Of a DNA stretch of 33,936 nucleotides, positions 7,274 through 17,586 are shown one piece after another. The notes below the pieces were generated by a model. The model saw only the letters and a program-made list of their open reading frames with translations, was not told the origin of the DNA and did not search any database. A program made the position numbers and the translations under genes. Origin of the DNA: an uncultured Ruminococcus sp. (GTDB lineage: Bacteria > Bacillota > Clostridia > Oscillospirales > Acutalibacteraceae); contig CAMKNF010000003.1 of assembly GCA_946414115.1 (NCBI GenBank), forward strand, positions 1 to 33,936, written 5' to 3'. Position 1 is the stretch's first letter, and every line of letters starts with the position of its first letter.

Positions 7274-7909
7274 TTATAGCTTTGAGTAGCCGTAGCTGTT
7301 TACAAGCGCTTCAATTTTTTCGCCTTTCTCGCAGAGAGGGCAGTGGTGGGAATTGTAGCTTTCATAATCGCCGAGGTCATTGGGATTGAAGATAGATGAA
7401 ACGGGATAACCCTCGCACTGCTCGACAGTTGCAAAAATTGCCGAAACGCCGACAACCAAACCGCCGTAATATTTAACTGCGTCAATTGCTGCCTGCGCAG
7501 TCTTGCCTGTTGTAACCGAAGCGGTAAGAATCAGAACGTGCTTTCCTGCAATCATAGGGGTGAGGTTGTCACGGAACATAAGCTGACCGCCTGCAAGGTA
7601 TTCGGGCGAAACAACGTAAATTGTCTGGTGAGCGTTCATATTGACAAAGTCCTCCTTTGTCAGCTCATCGGCAACGCAGGCACCGATAACCTCTGTTCCG
7701 TCAACGCAGAGAATTGTGTCAACAATCGTATTGGTTCTGTAGGAAGAAACAAGCTCTTTTGCAACAGCTTTTGCCTCCGAAAGTCTTGTCTTTTGCGTGG
7801 TAACATCTATAAAGTAATTCGTGTGGCTGTGTGAGGTTGCAAAGTGACCTTTTGCAACACGCAGGAAAACGTCTTTATTTTTTGTTCTTATTTTGTACAT
7901 CTGAGCCAT
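7274..7909 (-). CDS. Orotate phosphoribosyltransferase-like protein
   Basis: ORF 7274-7939; MAQMYKIRTKNKDVFLRVAKGHFATSHSHTNYFID...HVLILTASVTTGKTAQAAIDAV PRTase-like. Confidence 0.75.
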   Translation of the reverse strand: MAQMYKIRTKNKDVFLRVAKGHFATSHSHTNYFIDVTTQKTRLSEAKAVAKELVSSYRTNTIVDTILCVDGTEVIGACVADELTKEDFVNMNAHQTIYVVSPEYLAGGQLMFRDNLTPMIAGKHVLILTASVTTGKTAQAAIDAVKYYGGLVVGVSAIFATVEQCEGYPVSSIFNPNDLGDYESYNSHHCPLCEKGEKIEALVNSYGYSKL

Positions 7910-8037
7910 AGTATCGGCCTCCTGTTTGGGTATTTGCAATAAAAACTATTTATTGTAAATTCAATTTTACACTATATCACCAAAAAAATCAATATCTTTT
8001 CACTAATTATATATATTAATATACTAAAATAAAGTGC

Positions 8038-8066
8038 TTGCATAAAGTCGCAGTCTTTGGTATAAT
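8038..8066 (+). promoter_or_regulatory. Promoter
   Basis: TTGCAT-17 nt-TATAAT upstream of 8108. Confidence 0.7.
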
Positions 8067-8107
8067 CAAAATATATACGCCAAATATCATAAAAATGGGG
8101 TATTAAA

Positions 8108-8611
8108 ATGAAATCTGTTAATTTTCTTAAAAAAGCAGTTTGCTTTTCTATATTAATAATCGTTGTGTTTTTCAGCGGATTTTCGGTGTTTGCCGTGGAT
8201 TATGACGGTGACGGAATTGACGATGATGTTTCAACGGTTGAGCCTGTTGAAACCCAGCCTGAATATACCGAGCCTGTTGTAACGGACGCTCCATATCAGG
8301 AAGAAACAACCGAGTACGTTCCCGAAACAGAGCCTTTGCCACAGGAAACAACCGAGTATGTTCCTACAGAAACAGAGCCTTACGAGCCTGAAACCGAAGC
8401 TCCGACTCAGGCACAGTATGTCGAGCCGCAGCAGAGTACAACCTCGTATATTCAGACGCCCACCGTTTCAAAAACGGTCAGCAAAAAGCAGTATTCCACT
8501 AACTACACCGCAGGTATTATTTCATGGGCTTGTGTAGGAGTGGGAATAATAGTTGCCGCAGCAGTGCTTATCAGCACAAAGGTCAGCGGCAGAAAAGCAT
8601 TGGGAAGATAA
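8108..8611 (+). CDS. Secreted or membrane-anchored Thr/Glu/Pro-rich protein
   Basis: N-terminal signal peptide, DYDGDGIDDDV motif, TE/P-rich repeats, C-terminal TM helix followed by KVSGRKALGR. Confidence 0.7.
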   Translation: MKSVNFLKKAVCFSILIIVVFFSGFSVFAVDYDGDGIDDDVSTVEPVETQPEYTEPVVTDAPYQEETTEYVPETEPLPQETTEYVPTETEPYEPETEAPTQAQYVEPQQSTTSYIQTPTVSKTVSKKQYSTNYTAGIISWACVGVGIIVAAAVLISTKVSGRKALGR

Positions 8612-8613
8612 GT

Positions 8614-9591
8614 ATGGGCGAGTACAAAATCGGTTCGGTTTCTTTAAAATCCCGTGCAGTTCTTGCTCCAATGGCGGGCGTGAGCGACAGAGCATACAGA
8701 GAGCTTTGTATGAAGTTCGGCGCAGGACTTTGCATAAGCGAAATGGTAAGCTCAAAGGCGCTTTCTTTCAACAGCAAAAAGAGCGAGCAGTTAATGGATA
8801 TTTCCGATTGTGAACGTCCCTGCGGTATTCAGATTTTCGGAGATGACCCCGACTGTATGGCTGAAGCGGCAGAGCGTGCAATGCAGAACAATCCCGATTT
8901 GATTGACATAAATATGGGTTGTCCTGCTCCGAAAATCAGCTCAAACGGCAGCGGCAGTGCATTAATGAGAAATCCCCGGCTTTGCGGAGAAATTGTCAGT
9001 AAGGTCGTAAGCTTTTCGGACGTGCCTGTAACCGTAAAAATCCGCAAAGGCTGGGACGATGAAAACGCAAACGCCGTTGAGGTCGCAAAAATATGCGAAC
9101 AGGCAGGTGCAAGCGCAATTACCGTTCACGGCAGAACGAGGATGCAGTATTACAAGCCGCCCGTTGATTACGATATAATCAGAGCGGTGAAGAATGCCGT
9201 CAAAATTCCCGTAATTGCCAACGGCGATATTGACAGCGCAGAAAAAGCAAAGTCGGTTATTGAAAAAACCGGCTGTGATATTATAATGGTCGGTAGGGCA
9301 ACGCTCGGCAATCCGTGGATTTTTTCACAGATAAATTCGTATCTCGAAAATCCCGAAGAGCCTTTGCACTTTCCGACGCTTGAAGAAAAGCTTGACGTTA
9401 TGGTCGGGCATATTGAAAAAATGGTCGAATACAAGGGCGAGCATATGGCACTTTTACAGGCTCGAAAGCTTGTTGCAGGCTATTTTAAGGGAATGAGGGG
9501 AGCGGCTTCTCTTCGCAACGAAGCAGGAAGAATATCCACTCTTAATGATTTGTATGTATTAAAAGATAAGGCGTTATCAGCCAATCTATAA
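8614..9591 (+). CDS. dusB: tRNA-dihydrouridine synthase
   Basis: LAPMAGVSDRAYRELCMKFGAGLCISEMVS, DINMGCPAPKI, VTVHGRTR-like TVHGRTRMQYY, GRATLGNPW. Confidence 0.92.
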   Translation: MGEYKIGSVSLKSRAVLAPMAGVSDRAYRELCMKFGAGLCISEMVSSKALSFNSKKSEQLMDISDCERPCGIQIFGDDPDCMAEAAERAMQNNPDLIDINMGCPAPKISSNGSGSALMRNPRLCGEIVSKVVSFSDVPVTVKIRKGWDDENANAVEVAKICEQAGASAITVHGRTRMQYYKPPVDYDIIRAVKNAVKIPVIANGDIDSAEKAKSVIEKTGCDIIMVGRATLGNPWIFSQINSYLENPEEPLHFPTLEEKLDVMVGHIEKMVEYKGEHMALLQARKLVAGYFKGMRGAASLRNEAGRISTLNDLYVLKDKALSANL

Positions 9592-9625
9592 TAAAGAAAA
9601 GAATTTCAGATAAGGGGAATTTAAA

Positions 9626-10882
9626 ATGAGTGAATTAACAAACATCGCATCTCTTGAGTATCTCAACGGCTACGATCCCGAGGTAGGTCAGGCTATGACC
9701 GACGAGCTTAAAAGACAGCGCAGAAACCTTGAGCTTATCGCAAGCGAAAACCTTGTTTCACCTGCCGTTATGGCGGCTATGGGAAGCCACCTTACAAATA
9801 AGTATGCCGAGGGTTATCCCGGCAAGCGTTACTACGGCGGCTGTGAGTGTGTAGACGTTGTTGAGGAAATCGCACGTAAGCGTGCTTGTGAGCTTTTCGG
9901 CGCAGAACACGCAAATGTTCAGCCCCATTCGGGTGCACAGGCTAACACAGCCGTTTATTTTGCAATGCTCCAGCCGGGCGACACCGTAATGGGAATGAAC
10001 CTCAACGAGGGCGGTCACCTTACTCACGGCTCACCCGTAAATATTTCGGGTAAATACTTCAACTTTGTAGCTTACGGCGTTGACCCTGTTACACACAGAA
10101 TTGACTATGACAAGGTGCTTGAAACTGCAAAGGAGTGCAAGCCGAAGCTTATCGTAGCAGGTGCATCCGCTTATCCGAGAATCATTGATTTTGCAAAATT
10201 CAGAGAAATTGCAGACGAGGTCGGCGCATATCTTATGGTGGATATGGCTCACATCGCAGGTCTTGTAGCCGCAGGCGTTCATCCCAACCCTGTTCCTTAC
10301 TGCGAATTTGTTACTACAACAACTCATAAAACTCTCCGTGGCCCCCGTGGCGGACTTATCCTCTGCCGTGAGGAGTTTGCAAAGCAGATTGACAAGGCTA
10401 TTTTCCCCGGAACACAGGGCGGTCCTCTTATGCACACAATCGCCGCAAAGGCTGTTTGCTTCGGCGAGGCTTTAAAGCCCGAGTTCAAGGAGTACGGCGC
10501 AAAGGTTGTTTCAAACTGCAAGGCTCTTGCTGACGGACTTGTAAAGAGAGGCAACAAGCTCGTTTCGGGCGGTACTGACAATCACGTTCTTTTGCTCGAC
10601 TTACGTGATACAGATGTTACGGGCAAGGAGCTTGAGGCTCGTCTTGACGACTGCTACATCACAGTAAACAAGAACACTATCCCCGGAGAACCACGTTCAC
10701 CGTTCGTTACAAGCGGCGTAAGAATCGGTACAGCCGCAGTTACAACAAGAGGTCTTAACGAGGAAGATATGGATCTTATTGCCGAGTACATCACTCTCGT
10801 TCTCAACGATTACGAGAACAGCAGAGATAAGGTAAGAGCAGGCGTTGAGGCTATCTGCAAAAAGTATCCGCTTTATGAATAA
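9626..10882 (+). CDS. glyA: Serine hydroxymethyltransferase
   Basis: [56 protein letters not shown]-lysine region. Confidence 0.97.
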   Translation: MSELTNIASLEYLNGYDPEVGQAMTDELKRQRRNLELIASENLVSPAVMAAMGSHLTNKYAEGYPGKRYYGGCECVDVVEEIARKRACELFGAEHANVQPHSGAQANTAVYFAMLQPGDTVMGMNLNEGGHLTHGSPVNISGKYFNFVAYGVDPVTHRIDYDKVLETAKECKPKLIVAGASAYPRIIDFAKFREIADEVGAYLMVDMAHIAGLVAAGVHPNPVPYCEFVTTTTHKTLRGPRGGLILCREEFAKQIDKAIFPGTQGGPLMHTIAAKAVCFGEALKPEFKEYGAKVVSNCKALADGLVKRGNKLVSGGTDNHVLLLDLRDTDVTGKELEARLDDCYITVNKNTIPGEPRSPFVTSGVRIGTAAVTTRGLNEEDMDLIAEYITLVLNDYENSRDKVRAGVEAICKKYPLYE

Positions 10883-10968
10883 TCCGGAATGCGTAATTCA
10901 GAATTAATTCCGTAGTGATTATCAAACGCAACCGATTTTTCTTTACTTTTGTAACAATTAACTATTCA

Positions 10969-11000
10969 GGGAACGGCAGTCTGTCGTTCCCGAAGTTTTT
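10969..11000 (+). terminator. Intrinsic terminator of glyA
   Basis: GGGAACG..CGTTCCC stem followed by GAAGTTTTT. Confidence 0.65.
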
Positions 11001-11027
11001 ACATATATAATGAAAGGAGGCTTTCAA

Positions 11028-12299
11028 ATGAAAAAACCGCTTGCCGACCGTTTTCGTCCGCAGTCGCTTGACGATATTGTAGGGCAGAAACATCTGCTTG
11101 CACCAAACAAGCCGCTTCGCAGAATAATAGAGAGCGGAGAAATACCGAATCTTATTTTTTACGGTCCGTCGGGCGTTGGCAAAACAACCCTTGCAACCTA
11201 TATAGCAAACAAGACAAACAAAACTCTCAAAAAGCTCAACGGCACTACAGCCTCAACGGCAGACATCAAGGATATTGTTTCACAGATAAATACCTTTTCG
11301 GGCATAAACGGAATTCTGCTCTATCTTGATGAGATTCAGTATTTTAATAAGAAACAACAGCAGACTCTGCTTGAATACATTGAAAACGGCAGTATTACTC
11401 TGATTGCCTCCACAACGGAGAATCCGTATTTCTATGTGTATAACGCAATTCTGAGCCGTTCAACCGTGTTTGAATTCAAGTCCGTTCCGTCCGACGAGGT
11501 GGTAAGGGCGGTCTATCGTGCCGCAGAGCTTCTGGAACAGGAGCAGGGGATAAAGATTGATTTGCCTGCCGAATGTGCCGAAAAAATTGCTTCAGGCTGC
11601 GGCGGAGATGTTCGCAAGGCGATGAATGCGCTTGAGCTTTCTGTTATTTCGGCTGATCTCGAAGGCGAAACCCGAAAGGTCACGCTTGAAATTGTTGAAC
11701 AGCTTGTGCAGAAAAGCGCACTCCGCTACGACAAGGACGGCGACGAGCATTACGATATTGTTTCGGCTTATCAGAAAAGTATGCGTGGCAGTGATACCGA
11801 CGCCGCTCTGCACTACCTTGCAAGACTGCTTGAAGCAGGTGATTTGATAAGCGCCTGCCGCAGACTTATGGTGTGTGCCTGCGAGGACGTCGGTGTAGCC
11901 TATCCACAGCTTATCCCGATTGTAAAATCCTGTGTTGATATTGCTCGTGACGTCGGACTTCCCGAGGCGAGAATTCCTCTTGCCGACGCAGTTGTAATGG
12001 TATGTAATGCACCAAAGTCAAATTCGGCATATATGGGCATAAACCTTGCAATGCAGGATGTTAAGAACGGAAAAACCGGACCTGTACCAAGACAGCTGCA
12101 GAATATGCATTACGACGGTGAGGACAATCAGAATAAAGGTCAGTTCTATCTTTATCCGCACGATTTTGAAAATCACTACGTTAAACAGCAGTATCTGCCT
12201 GATGAAATCAGAAACAGGGTTTATTACAGATACGGCGAGAACAAAAATGAGCAAGCATTCAAAGCCTATTGGGACAAAATTAAATCTGAAAAGTCATAG
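11028..12299 (+). CDS. rarA: Replication-associated recombination protein A (AAA ATPase)
   Basis: LADRFRPQSLDDIVGQKHLL, FYGPSGVGKTTLA, MgsA-type C-terminus (YPHDFENHYVKQQYLPDE). Confidence 0.93.
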   Translation: MKKPLADRFRPQSLDDIVGQKHLLAPNKPLRRIIESGEIPNLIFYGPSGVGKTTLATYIANKTNKTLKKLNGTTASTADIKDIVSQINTFSGINGILLYLDEIQYFNKKQQQTLLEYIENGSITLIASTTENPYFYVYNAILSRSTVFEFKSVPSDEVVRAVYRAAELLEQEQGIKIDLPAECAEKIASGCGGDVRKAMNALELSVISADLEGETRKVTLEIVEQLVQKSALRYDKDGDEHYDIVSAYQKSMRGSDTDAALHYLARLLEAGDLISACRRLMVCACEDVGVAYPQLIPIVKSCVDIARDVGLPEARIPLADAVVMVCNAPKSNSAYMGINLAMQDVKNGKTGPVPRQLQNMHYDGEDNQNKGQFYLYPHDFENHYVKQQYLPDEIRNRVYYRYGENKNEQAFKAYWDKIKSEKS

Positions 12300-12365
12300 A
12301 TTATATTATATAAAAGACAATTTATGAAAATATAAAAACTGAATTGATCGCTGAAAATTAACACA

Positions 12366-12405
12366 AAAACGCAAAGCAAAATTACAAATTTTTGTTCTGC
12401 GTTTT
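12366..12405 (+). terminator. Probable terminator after rarA
   Basis: Imperfect stem AAAACGCA..CAAAA / TTTTTG..TGCGTTTT. Confidence 0.5.
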
Positions 12406-12616
12406 ACATTTGTTTATCATTTTCTATCTTTTGCTATAACAATTGTAAAAACTGCACAAATAAAAGCTTGTTTTTTTGTAAGCTAAAAATGGAATTATTT
12501 TCTAAAAAAGAAATTAATAAATCTTTAACTATTGTAAAATTATGTTGTAATTGTGGAGTAGTGTTGAGTGACTTCACACGGACAACCATACTTAATGAAT
12601 ATGGAGGAAAATCATT

Positions 12617-14233
12617 ATGGTAAGAAAACAACATAAAGTATTAAGTCTTATTCTCTGCTTAATACTTGCAGTTTCGGCAGTTTGTGCCGGTACTGTTGGT
12701 GCCTTTGCGGCATCCGGAGATACTGTTTATTGTAAGCTCAATAACGGTTGGACCAAGGTTTATGCCTATATGTGGGGAGATGGCATAGGCAACAACCATG
12801 CTTGGCCCGGTGTTGAGATGACAAAGGTTGAAGGCGACGTTTATTCGTACAACGTTACAGGCGAATATGATAAGATCATCTTCACCAATGGCAACAACGG
12901 AGCCGGTCAGACCGGCACTATCAATTATGCAGGCAACGGCAAAATCTATGATTTGTCAGCAGGCACATGGTCAACTTATGTTGAAGTTCCCACAAGCGCA
13001 ACAACAGCAACAACTGCTACTACAGCAACAACTGCTACACAGGCTCCCACTTCAAGTGGAGACGGTGTAACAGTTTACCTCAAGAACGAGGCTGGCTGGT
13101 CAACTGCTTACTGCTATATGTGGACTGATGGTGCAGGTAACAATCATGCTTGGCCCGGCGAAGCAATGACAAATATTGGCGACGATGTTTATATGTATAC
13201 TGCTTCAAAGAGCTATGCTAAGTGCATATTCAATGTCGGCTCTGACAAGAATAAGACAGGCGACCTTACAACAATGGACGGTCAGATTTACAACAACAAA
13301 ACCGGTGAATGGTCTGTTTATGATTTAAGCGACCTTCAGGTTAAGTCTTTTACAGCTGACCCTGCAACAGGTGTTTACATTGATACAGACATAACACTTT
13401 CTGCTGAAGCTCAGAACAGAAACGGTGCAGCAGTAAGCTACAAGTTCTCTGTAACAAACGAGAACGGCGGTACTTCCGTTGTTTCTGATTTCAGCAGCAC
13501 AAACTCAGTTGTATGGACTCCCCAGACAGCAGGCACATACACAATCACTTTTGATTTCAAGGACACAGAGGGCAACGAAAACAGCCGTACAACAACTGTT
13601 AAGGTTGAAGACGACTCAGCCCTTGTAAAGCCTATCATCAAGAGTGTCTTCCCCGCAAACAACAACTTAATCAAGGTTAATAAACCTGCAACCGTTTCTG
13701 TAAAAGCAGGCGGCGGTAAGACAGGTACAAACCTTCTCTTCTACAAGTATATCGTAACCGATCCCAACGGTGTTAAGAATATTCCTTACTACACACTCAA
13801 CAGCACATATTCTTTCACACCCACAATGCTCGGTGAATATACAGTTAATGTTTACGTTCAGGGTTCTGACAACACAACTATAAACAAGACTTATAAGTAC
13901 ACAGCTACAAACAGTGATGTAACAGTTCCTACAACAGCTCCCGTTCCTGCAACAACGGCTCCTGTTCCCACAACAACAGCTCCCGTTCCTGCAACAACGG
14001 CTCCTGTTCCCGCAACAACCTCACCTGTTCCTACTACAACTTCACCCGTAGTAGTTTTAGGCGATGTTGACGGCGACGGTAAACTCACAGTTAATGACGC
14101 AACATACATCCAGAAGTATTTGGCAGAATATCCTGAATACAGTTCGATAAGCCTCAAAGTCGGCGATGTGAACGGTGACGGCAAAATTTCTGTTAAGGAT
14201 GCTACAGCAATTCAGTTAATGCTTACAAAATAA
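12617..14233 (+). CDS. Secreted non-catalytic starch-binding protein: two CBM26-like modules, two Ig-like domains, PT-rich linker, C-terminal type I dockerin
   Basis: Signal peptide; duplicated AYMWGDGIGNNHAWPG / CYMWTDGAGNNHAWPG modules; C-terminal GDVDGDGKLTVNDATYIQKYL...GDVNGDGKISVKDATAIQLML dockerin duplication. Confidence 0.88.
   Translation: MVRKQHKVLSLILCLILAVSAVCAGTVGAFAASGDTVYCKLNNGWTKVYAYMWGDGIGNNHAWPGVEMTKVEGDVYSYNVTGEYDKIIFTNGNNGAGQTGTINYAGNGKIYDLSAGTWSTYVEVPTSATTATTATTATTATQAPTSSGDGVTVYLKNEAGWSTAYCYMWTDGAGNNHAWPGEAMTNIGDDVYMYTASKSYAKCIFNVGSDKNKTGDLTTMDGQIYNNKTGEWSVYDLSDLQVKSFTADPATGVYIDTDITLSAEAQNRNGAAVSYKFSVTNENGGTSVVSDFSSTNSVVWTPQTAGTYTITFDFKDTEGNENSRTTTVKVEDDSALVKPIIKSVFPANNNLIKVNKPATVSVKAGGGKTGTNLLFYKYIVTDPNGVKNIPYYTLNSTYSFTPTMLGEYTVNVYVQGSDNTTINKTYKYTATNSDVTVPTTAPVPATTAPVPTTTAPVPATTAPVPATTSPVPTTTSPVVVLGDVDGDGKLTVNDATYIQKYLAEYPEYSSISLKVGDVNGDGKISVKDATAIQLMLTK
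13927..14046 (+). repeat. Tandem PT-rich linker repeat (about 24/48-bp units)
   Basis: ACAACAGCTCCCGTTCCTGCAACAACGGCTCCTGTTCCC repeated with minor changes. Confidence 0.75.
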
Positions 14234-14273
14234 TTATAAAGCATTTATAATGTTATAAAATAGGGAGATTATT

Positions 14274-16697
14274 ATGACAGGAATTAAAAAGCTATGTGCT
14301 CTTGTTCTTGTTCTTATGTTAGTAGTTTCCGCAGGAATTTTCACAGTAAGCGGTGCCGAAACTTCAGATACAAATGAAGTTGCGGCAGACGCTTCTGAAA
14401 CTAAGGGAATTACAATTCACGTAAGACACAAGGATTTAACACAGCCATATATCTATTTATGGAACTCACTTCCGACAAACAGCGCAATGTCAAAGTCTTA
14501 TCCCGGTGAGAAGATGACAAACGCAAACGGTTGGTTTAATTACTACGTTCCCAATGTTACAAAGGTAAACGCTATTGTAACTGACGCAAAGGGTAACCAG
14601 TACTCAAGTGAAAAGATGCTTACATCAGCTAACGAGTGGTGGTGTGACGAGGGTAAATGGTACAAGTATAACCGTGACAACCCTGACCCCGTAGAAGAGG
14701 TAGATATGCGTGAAGAAAGTATCTACTTTGTTATGACAACTCGTTTCTATGACGGTGATACAGGCAACAACGTTCACTGCTGGGACGACGGTCAGGCAAA
14801 TAACCCCGACAGCGACCCCGCTTGGCGTGGTGACTTCAAAGGTCTTGCTGACAAGCTTGATTACATCAAAGCTCTTGGTTTCTCTGCAATCTGGGTTACA
14901 CCTGTTGTAACAAACGCTTCAGGTTATGACTATCACGGCTATCATGCAATGGACTTCAGCACAGTTGACCGTCGTTATGAAAGTGATGACTTCACCTATG
15001 AAGACCTTATCAGAGCAGTTCATGATAAGGGTATGAAGATTATCCAGGACGTTGTTTGGCAGCATACAGGTAACTTCGGTGAATCCTTCTTCAGTCCTTT
15101 GTTTACAAAGGATTATGACGCAATGTTCAATTCCGATATTACAAAAACAGGTAAGATTGAGAAGGAAATGGTTCCTACAGATTATCTTCTCAGCAGCTTC
15201 GGACTTAATTCTCCGGAAGAATATTGGGCGCAAAAAGGCGCAATCCAGTATGGTCAGAGACTTAATCTTATGAAGAACACAACCTATACAGGTGATAACG
15301 GTAACTCAACCGGTTCACTGCCTTCTTCTAAAGACTATGGGATGGATAAGATTTCAGACAGTGATATTTATAATCCGAACAACTATTATCACACAGGATA
15401 TTTCCAGAGTCTTAACTGGGATGACTGGACCTGTAAATACGCTCAGATTGCCGGTGACTGCGTTGACCTTAATACAGAGAACCCCGCAGTTGCTGAATAT
15501 GTAGTAGATTCTTACTCAAACTACATTGATATGGGTGTTGACGGCTTCCGTGTTGATACAGTACGTCACATTCCCAGAATTTCTCTTAACCTAATGTATA
15601 ACCAGCAGTTCCTCGATAATGCTAAAAATGCAGGAAAGTCAAACTTCCTTATGTTCGGCGAAATCTGCACACGCTATACACAGATTTGGTACAGAGGTCA
15701 TGCAGAAGAGTCTACTCCTTACTATACTTGGAAAGAGTCTAACAGCAAGTGGGCTGACCAGTGGAGCTGGGGCACTTCTGCTGAAGACATTAACAACAAT
15801 ATGAATGTTACATTTGATCATTATCTTGAAGAGGATGATCCCACTGATGAGCCTACATCAGATAATGCATTCCTTAACGGTATTGAGTATCATACTCCTG
15901 ACAGATCTATGGCATCAGGTATGGAAGCTATTGACTTCCAGATGCACAGAATGTTTGGTGATGCAAAAAATGCTTATGGCTTTGCAAAGAGTAACGACCA
16001 GTATTACAATGACGCTACATACAATGTAATGTATGTTGATTCACACGACTATGCTCCCGAGCAGCCACAGGAATCAACACGTTTCTCAGGTGGTACACAG
16101 ACTTGGGCAGAAAACCTTGATCTTATGTTTACATTCCGTGGTATTCCTTGCGTTTACTACGGTTCAGAGGTTGAGTTCCAGAAGGGTGTAGTTATCGACG
16201 TAGGTCCTAACGCTCCTCTTTCTGCAACAGGTCGTGCATATTATGGTGACTACCTTGAAGGTGATGTAACTGCTACAGACTTTAGCGAATACACAGCTTC
16301 CGGTACAGTTGCAGATACTCTTGCAAGTCCTCTTTCAAAGCACCTTTCAAAGGTTAATGCTATCCGTCGTGCAATTCCTGCACTTCAGAAAGGTCAGTAC
16401 ACAGCTTCCAGCAACTATGTATCAGGCGGCAATATGTCTTACATCCGTCGTTACACAAACAAAGATGAGGGTGTTGACAGCCTTGCACTTGTAACAATTT
16501 CAAGCGGTGCAACATTCAAGAATATCCCCAACGGCACATATATTGATGCAGTTACAGGTGATGTTCAGAACGTAACAAACGGTACACTCACAGTTCCTAC
16601 AATTGGTAAGTCTAATATGAGAGTTTACGTATGCTGCGCTTCAGGCTTCACAGGCATCAACGGTGCAATCGGCGGTTCTTCAGACTATCTTAAGTAA
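14274..16697 (+). CDS. Secreted alpha-amylase, GH13 with N-terminal CBM26-like module
   Basis: Signal peptide; GFRVDTVRH, FGEI and VDSHD match GH13 conserved regions; no dockerin at the C-terminus. Confidence 0.9.
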   Translation: MTGIKKLCALVLVLMLVVSAGIFTVSGAETSDTNEVAADASETKGITIHVRHKDLTQPYIYLWNSLPTNSAMSKSYPGEKMTNANGWFNYYVPNVTKVNAIVTDAKGNQYSSEKMLTSANEWWCDEGKWYKYNRDNPDPVEEVDMREESIYFVMTTRFYDGDTGNNVHCWDDGQANNPDSDPAWRGDFKGLADKLDYIKALGFSAIWVTPVVTNASGYDYHGYHAMDFSTVDRRYESDDFTYEDLIRAVHDKGMKIIQDVVWQHTGNFGESFFSPLFTKDYDAMFNSDITKTGKIEKEMVPTDYLLSSFGLNSPEEYWAQKGAIQYGQRLNLMKNTTYTGDNGNSTGSLPSSKDYGMDKISDSDIYNPNNYYHTGYFQSLNWDDWTCKYAQIAGDCVDLNTENPAVAEYVVDSYSNYIDMGVDGFRVDTVRHIPRISLNLMYNQQFLDNAKNAGKSNFLMFGEICTRYTQIWYRGHAEESTPYYTWKESNSKWADQWSWGTSAEDINNNMNVTFDHYLEEDDPTDEPTSDNAFLNGIEYHTPDRSMASGMEAIDFQMHRMFGDAKNAYGFAKSNDQYYNDATYNVMYVDSHDYAPEQPQESTRFSGGTQTWAENLDLMFTFRGIPCVYYGSEVEFQKGVVIDVGPNAPLSATGRAYYGDYLEGDVTATDFSEYTASGTVADTLASPLSKHLSKVNAIRRAIPALQKGQYTASSNYVSGGNMSYIRRYTNKDEGVDSLALVTISSGATFKNIPNGTYIDAVTGDVQNVTNGTLTVPTIGKSNMRVYVCCASGFTGINGAIGGSSDYLK

Positions 16698-16717
16698 TTA
16701 GCTTATCTTGCAAATAG

Positions 16718-16754
16718 CAACGGCACTCCGTTTTGGAGTGCCGTTGTTTCTTTT
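16718..16754 (+). terminator. Intrinsic terminator of the amylase gene
   Basis: 12-bp stem CAACGGCACTCC/GGAGTGCCGTTG followed by TTTCTTTT. Confidence 0.85.
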
Positions 16755-16793
16755 ACGCATAATAGTAATGATGATTTTGTGTGTTTTCTTTAA

Positions 16794-17336
16794 TTATTCT
16801 TCCATCTGTTTTCCTAAAAAAGCAGCTGCCGACTGTGCAAGCTTTATTTCCGCACCAGATGGAACCTTGATACTTTCACTTGAAAGCATCACAACTGCCC
16901 CTGTTACATCTCCGGAAGAAATTATAGGATAAATAACTGATGCAGAATGTTCAATGCCTTCAATGGGCTGAATGTCACCTGCGTTTTGCTGATTTGCAGC
17001 ATAGCTTTTTCTGCTTTCCATATAATTTTCAAGAACAGCACTTACTCTACGTTCAAGAAATTCACGTTTTGAAACTCCGGCAGCTGCAATAACGTGATCC
17101 TTGTCACAAATGAGTGTCGGCAGTGAGCTTATCCGAGAAATTACATCTGCATATTGCCCTGCAAACTCCGAAAGCTCACCAACCGGTGAGTATTTTTTAA
17201 AAATTACCTCTCCGTCCGTTGCAGTGTATATTTCCAACGGGTCGCCCTCACGAATACGCAGAGTTCTGCGGATTTCTTTAGGAATAACTACTCTGCCTAA
17301 ATCATCAATTCTTCTTACAATGCCTGTAGCCTTCAT
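16794..17336 (-). CDS. spoVT: Stage V sporulation protein T (AbrB family regulator)
   Basis: MKATGIVRRIDDLGRVVIPKEIRRTLRIREGDPLEIYT plus C-terminal GAF-like domain. Confidence 0.92.
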   Translation of the reverse strand: MKATGIVRRIDDLGRVVIPKEIRRTLRIREGDPLEIYTATDGEVIFKKYSPVGELSEFAGQYADVISRISSLPTLICDKDHVIAAAGVSKREFLERRVSAVLENYMESRKSYAANQQNAGDIQPIEGIEHSASVIYPIISSGDVTGAVVMLSSESIKVPSGAEIKLAQSAAAFLGKQMEE

Positions 17337-17586
17337 ATCATAAATCTCCCTTTATCTAAAAATTAAATTTAAACCGATTTCTTATTTTGTCCGAAAAAGA
17401 ATTTGCGGCGCTGCATAAGTTGCTCTAATATTGTTTGTTTTCGCAAAATTTTTATACTGAAAATAATAGCGGAATTTCAATTTTAAGACAAGGTATTTTA
17501 TGGAATTTTAATTGTTTATAAAATGGATAGTATTATTTATTATATAGAGAAAATTATTTCATCAAAATGTATTTTTAGTGCCAAAT

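Noticed and set aside
10031-10435. 134-aa antisense ORF in glyA
   Set aside because: Opposite to a well-conserved gene, no RBS or recognisable domain; typical shadow ORF.
12046-12327. Plus-strand ORF overlapping rarA in another frame, and similar ORFs in the amylase and aminopeptidase genes
   Set aside because: Alternative-frame ORFs inside strong coding regions with Arg/Thr/Leu-rich composition; no independent support.
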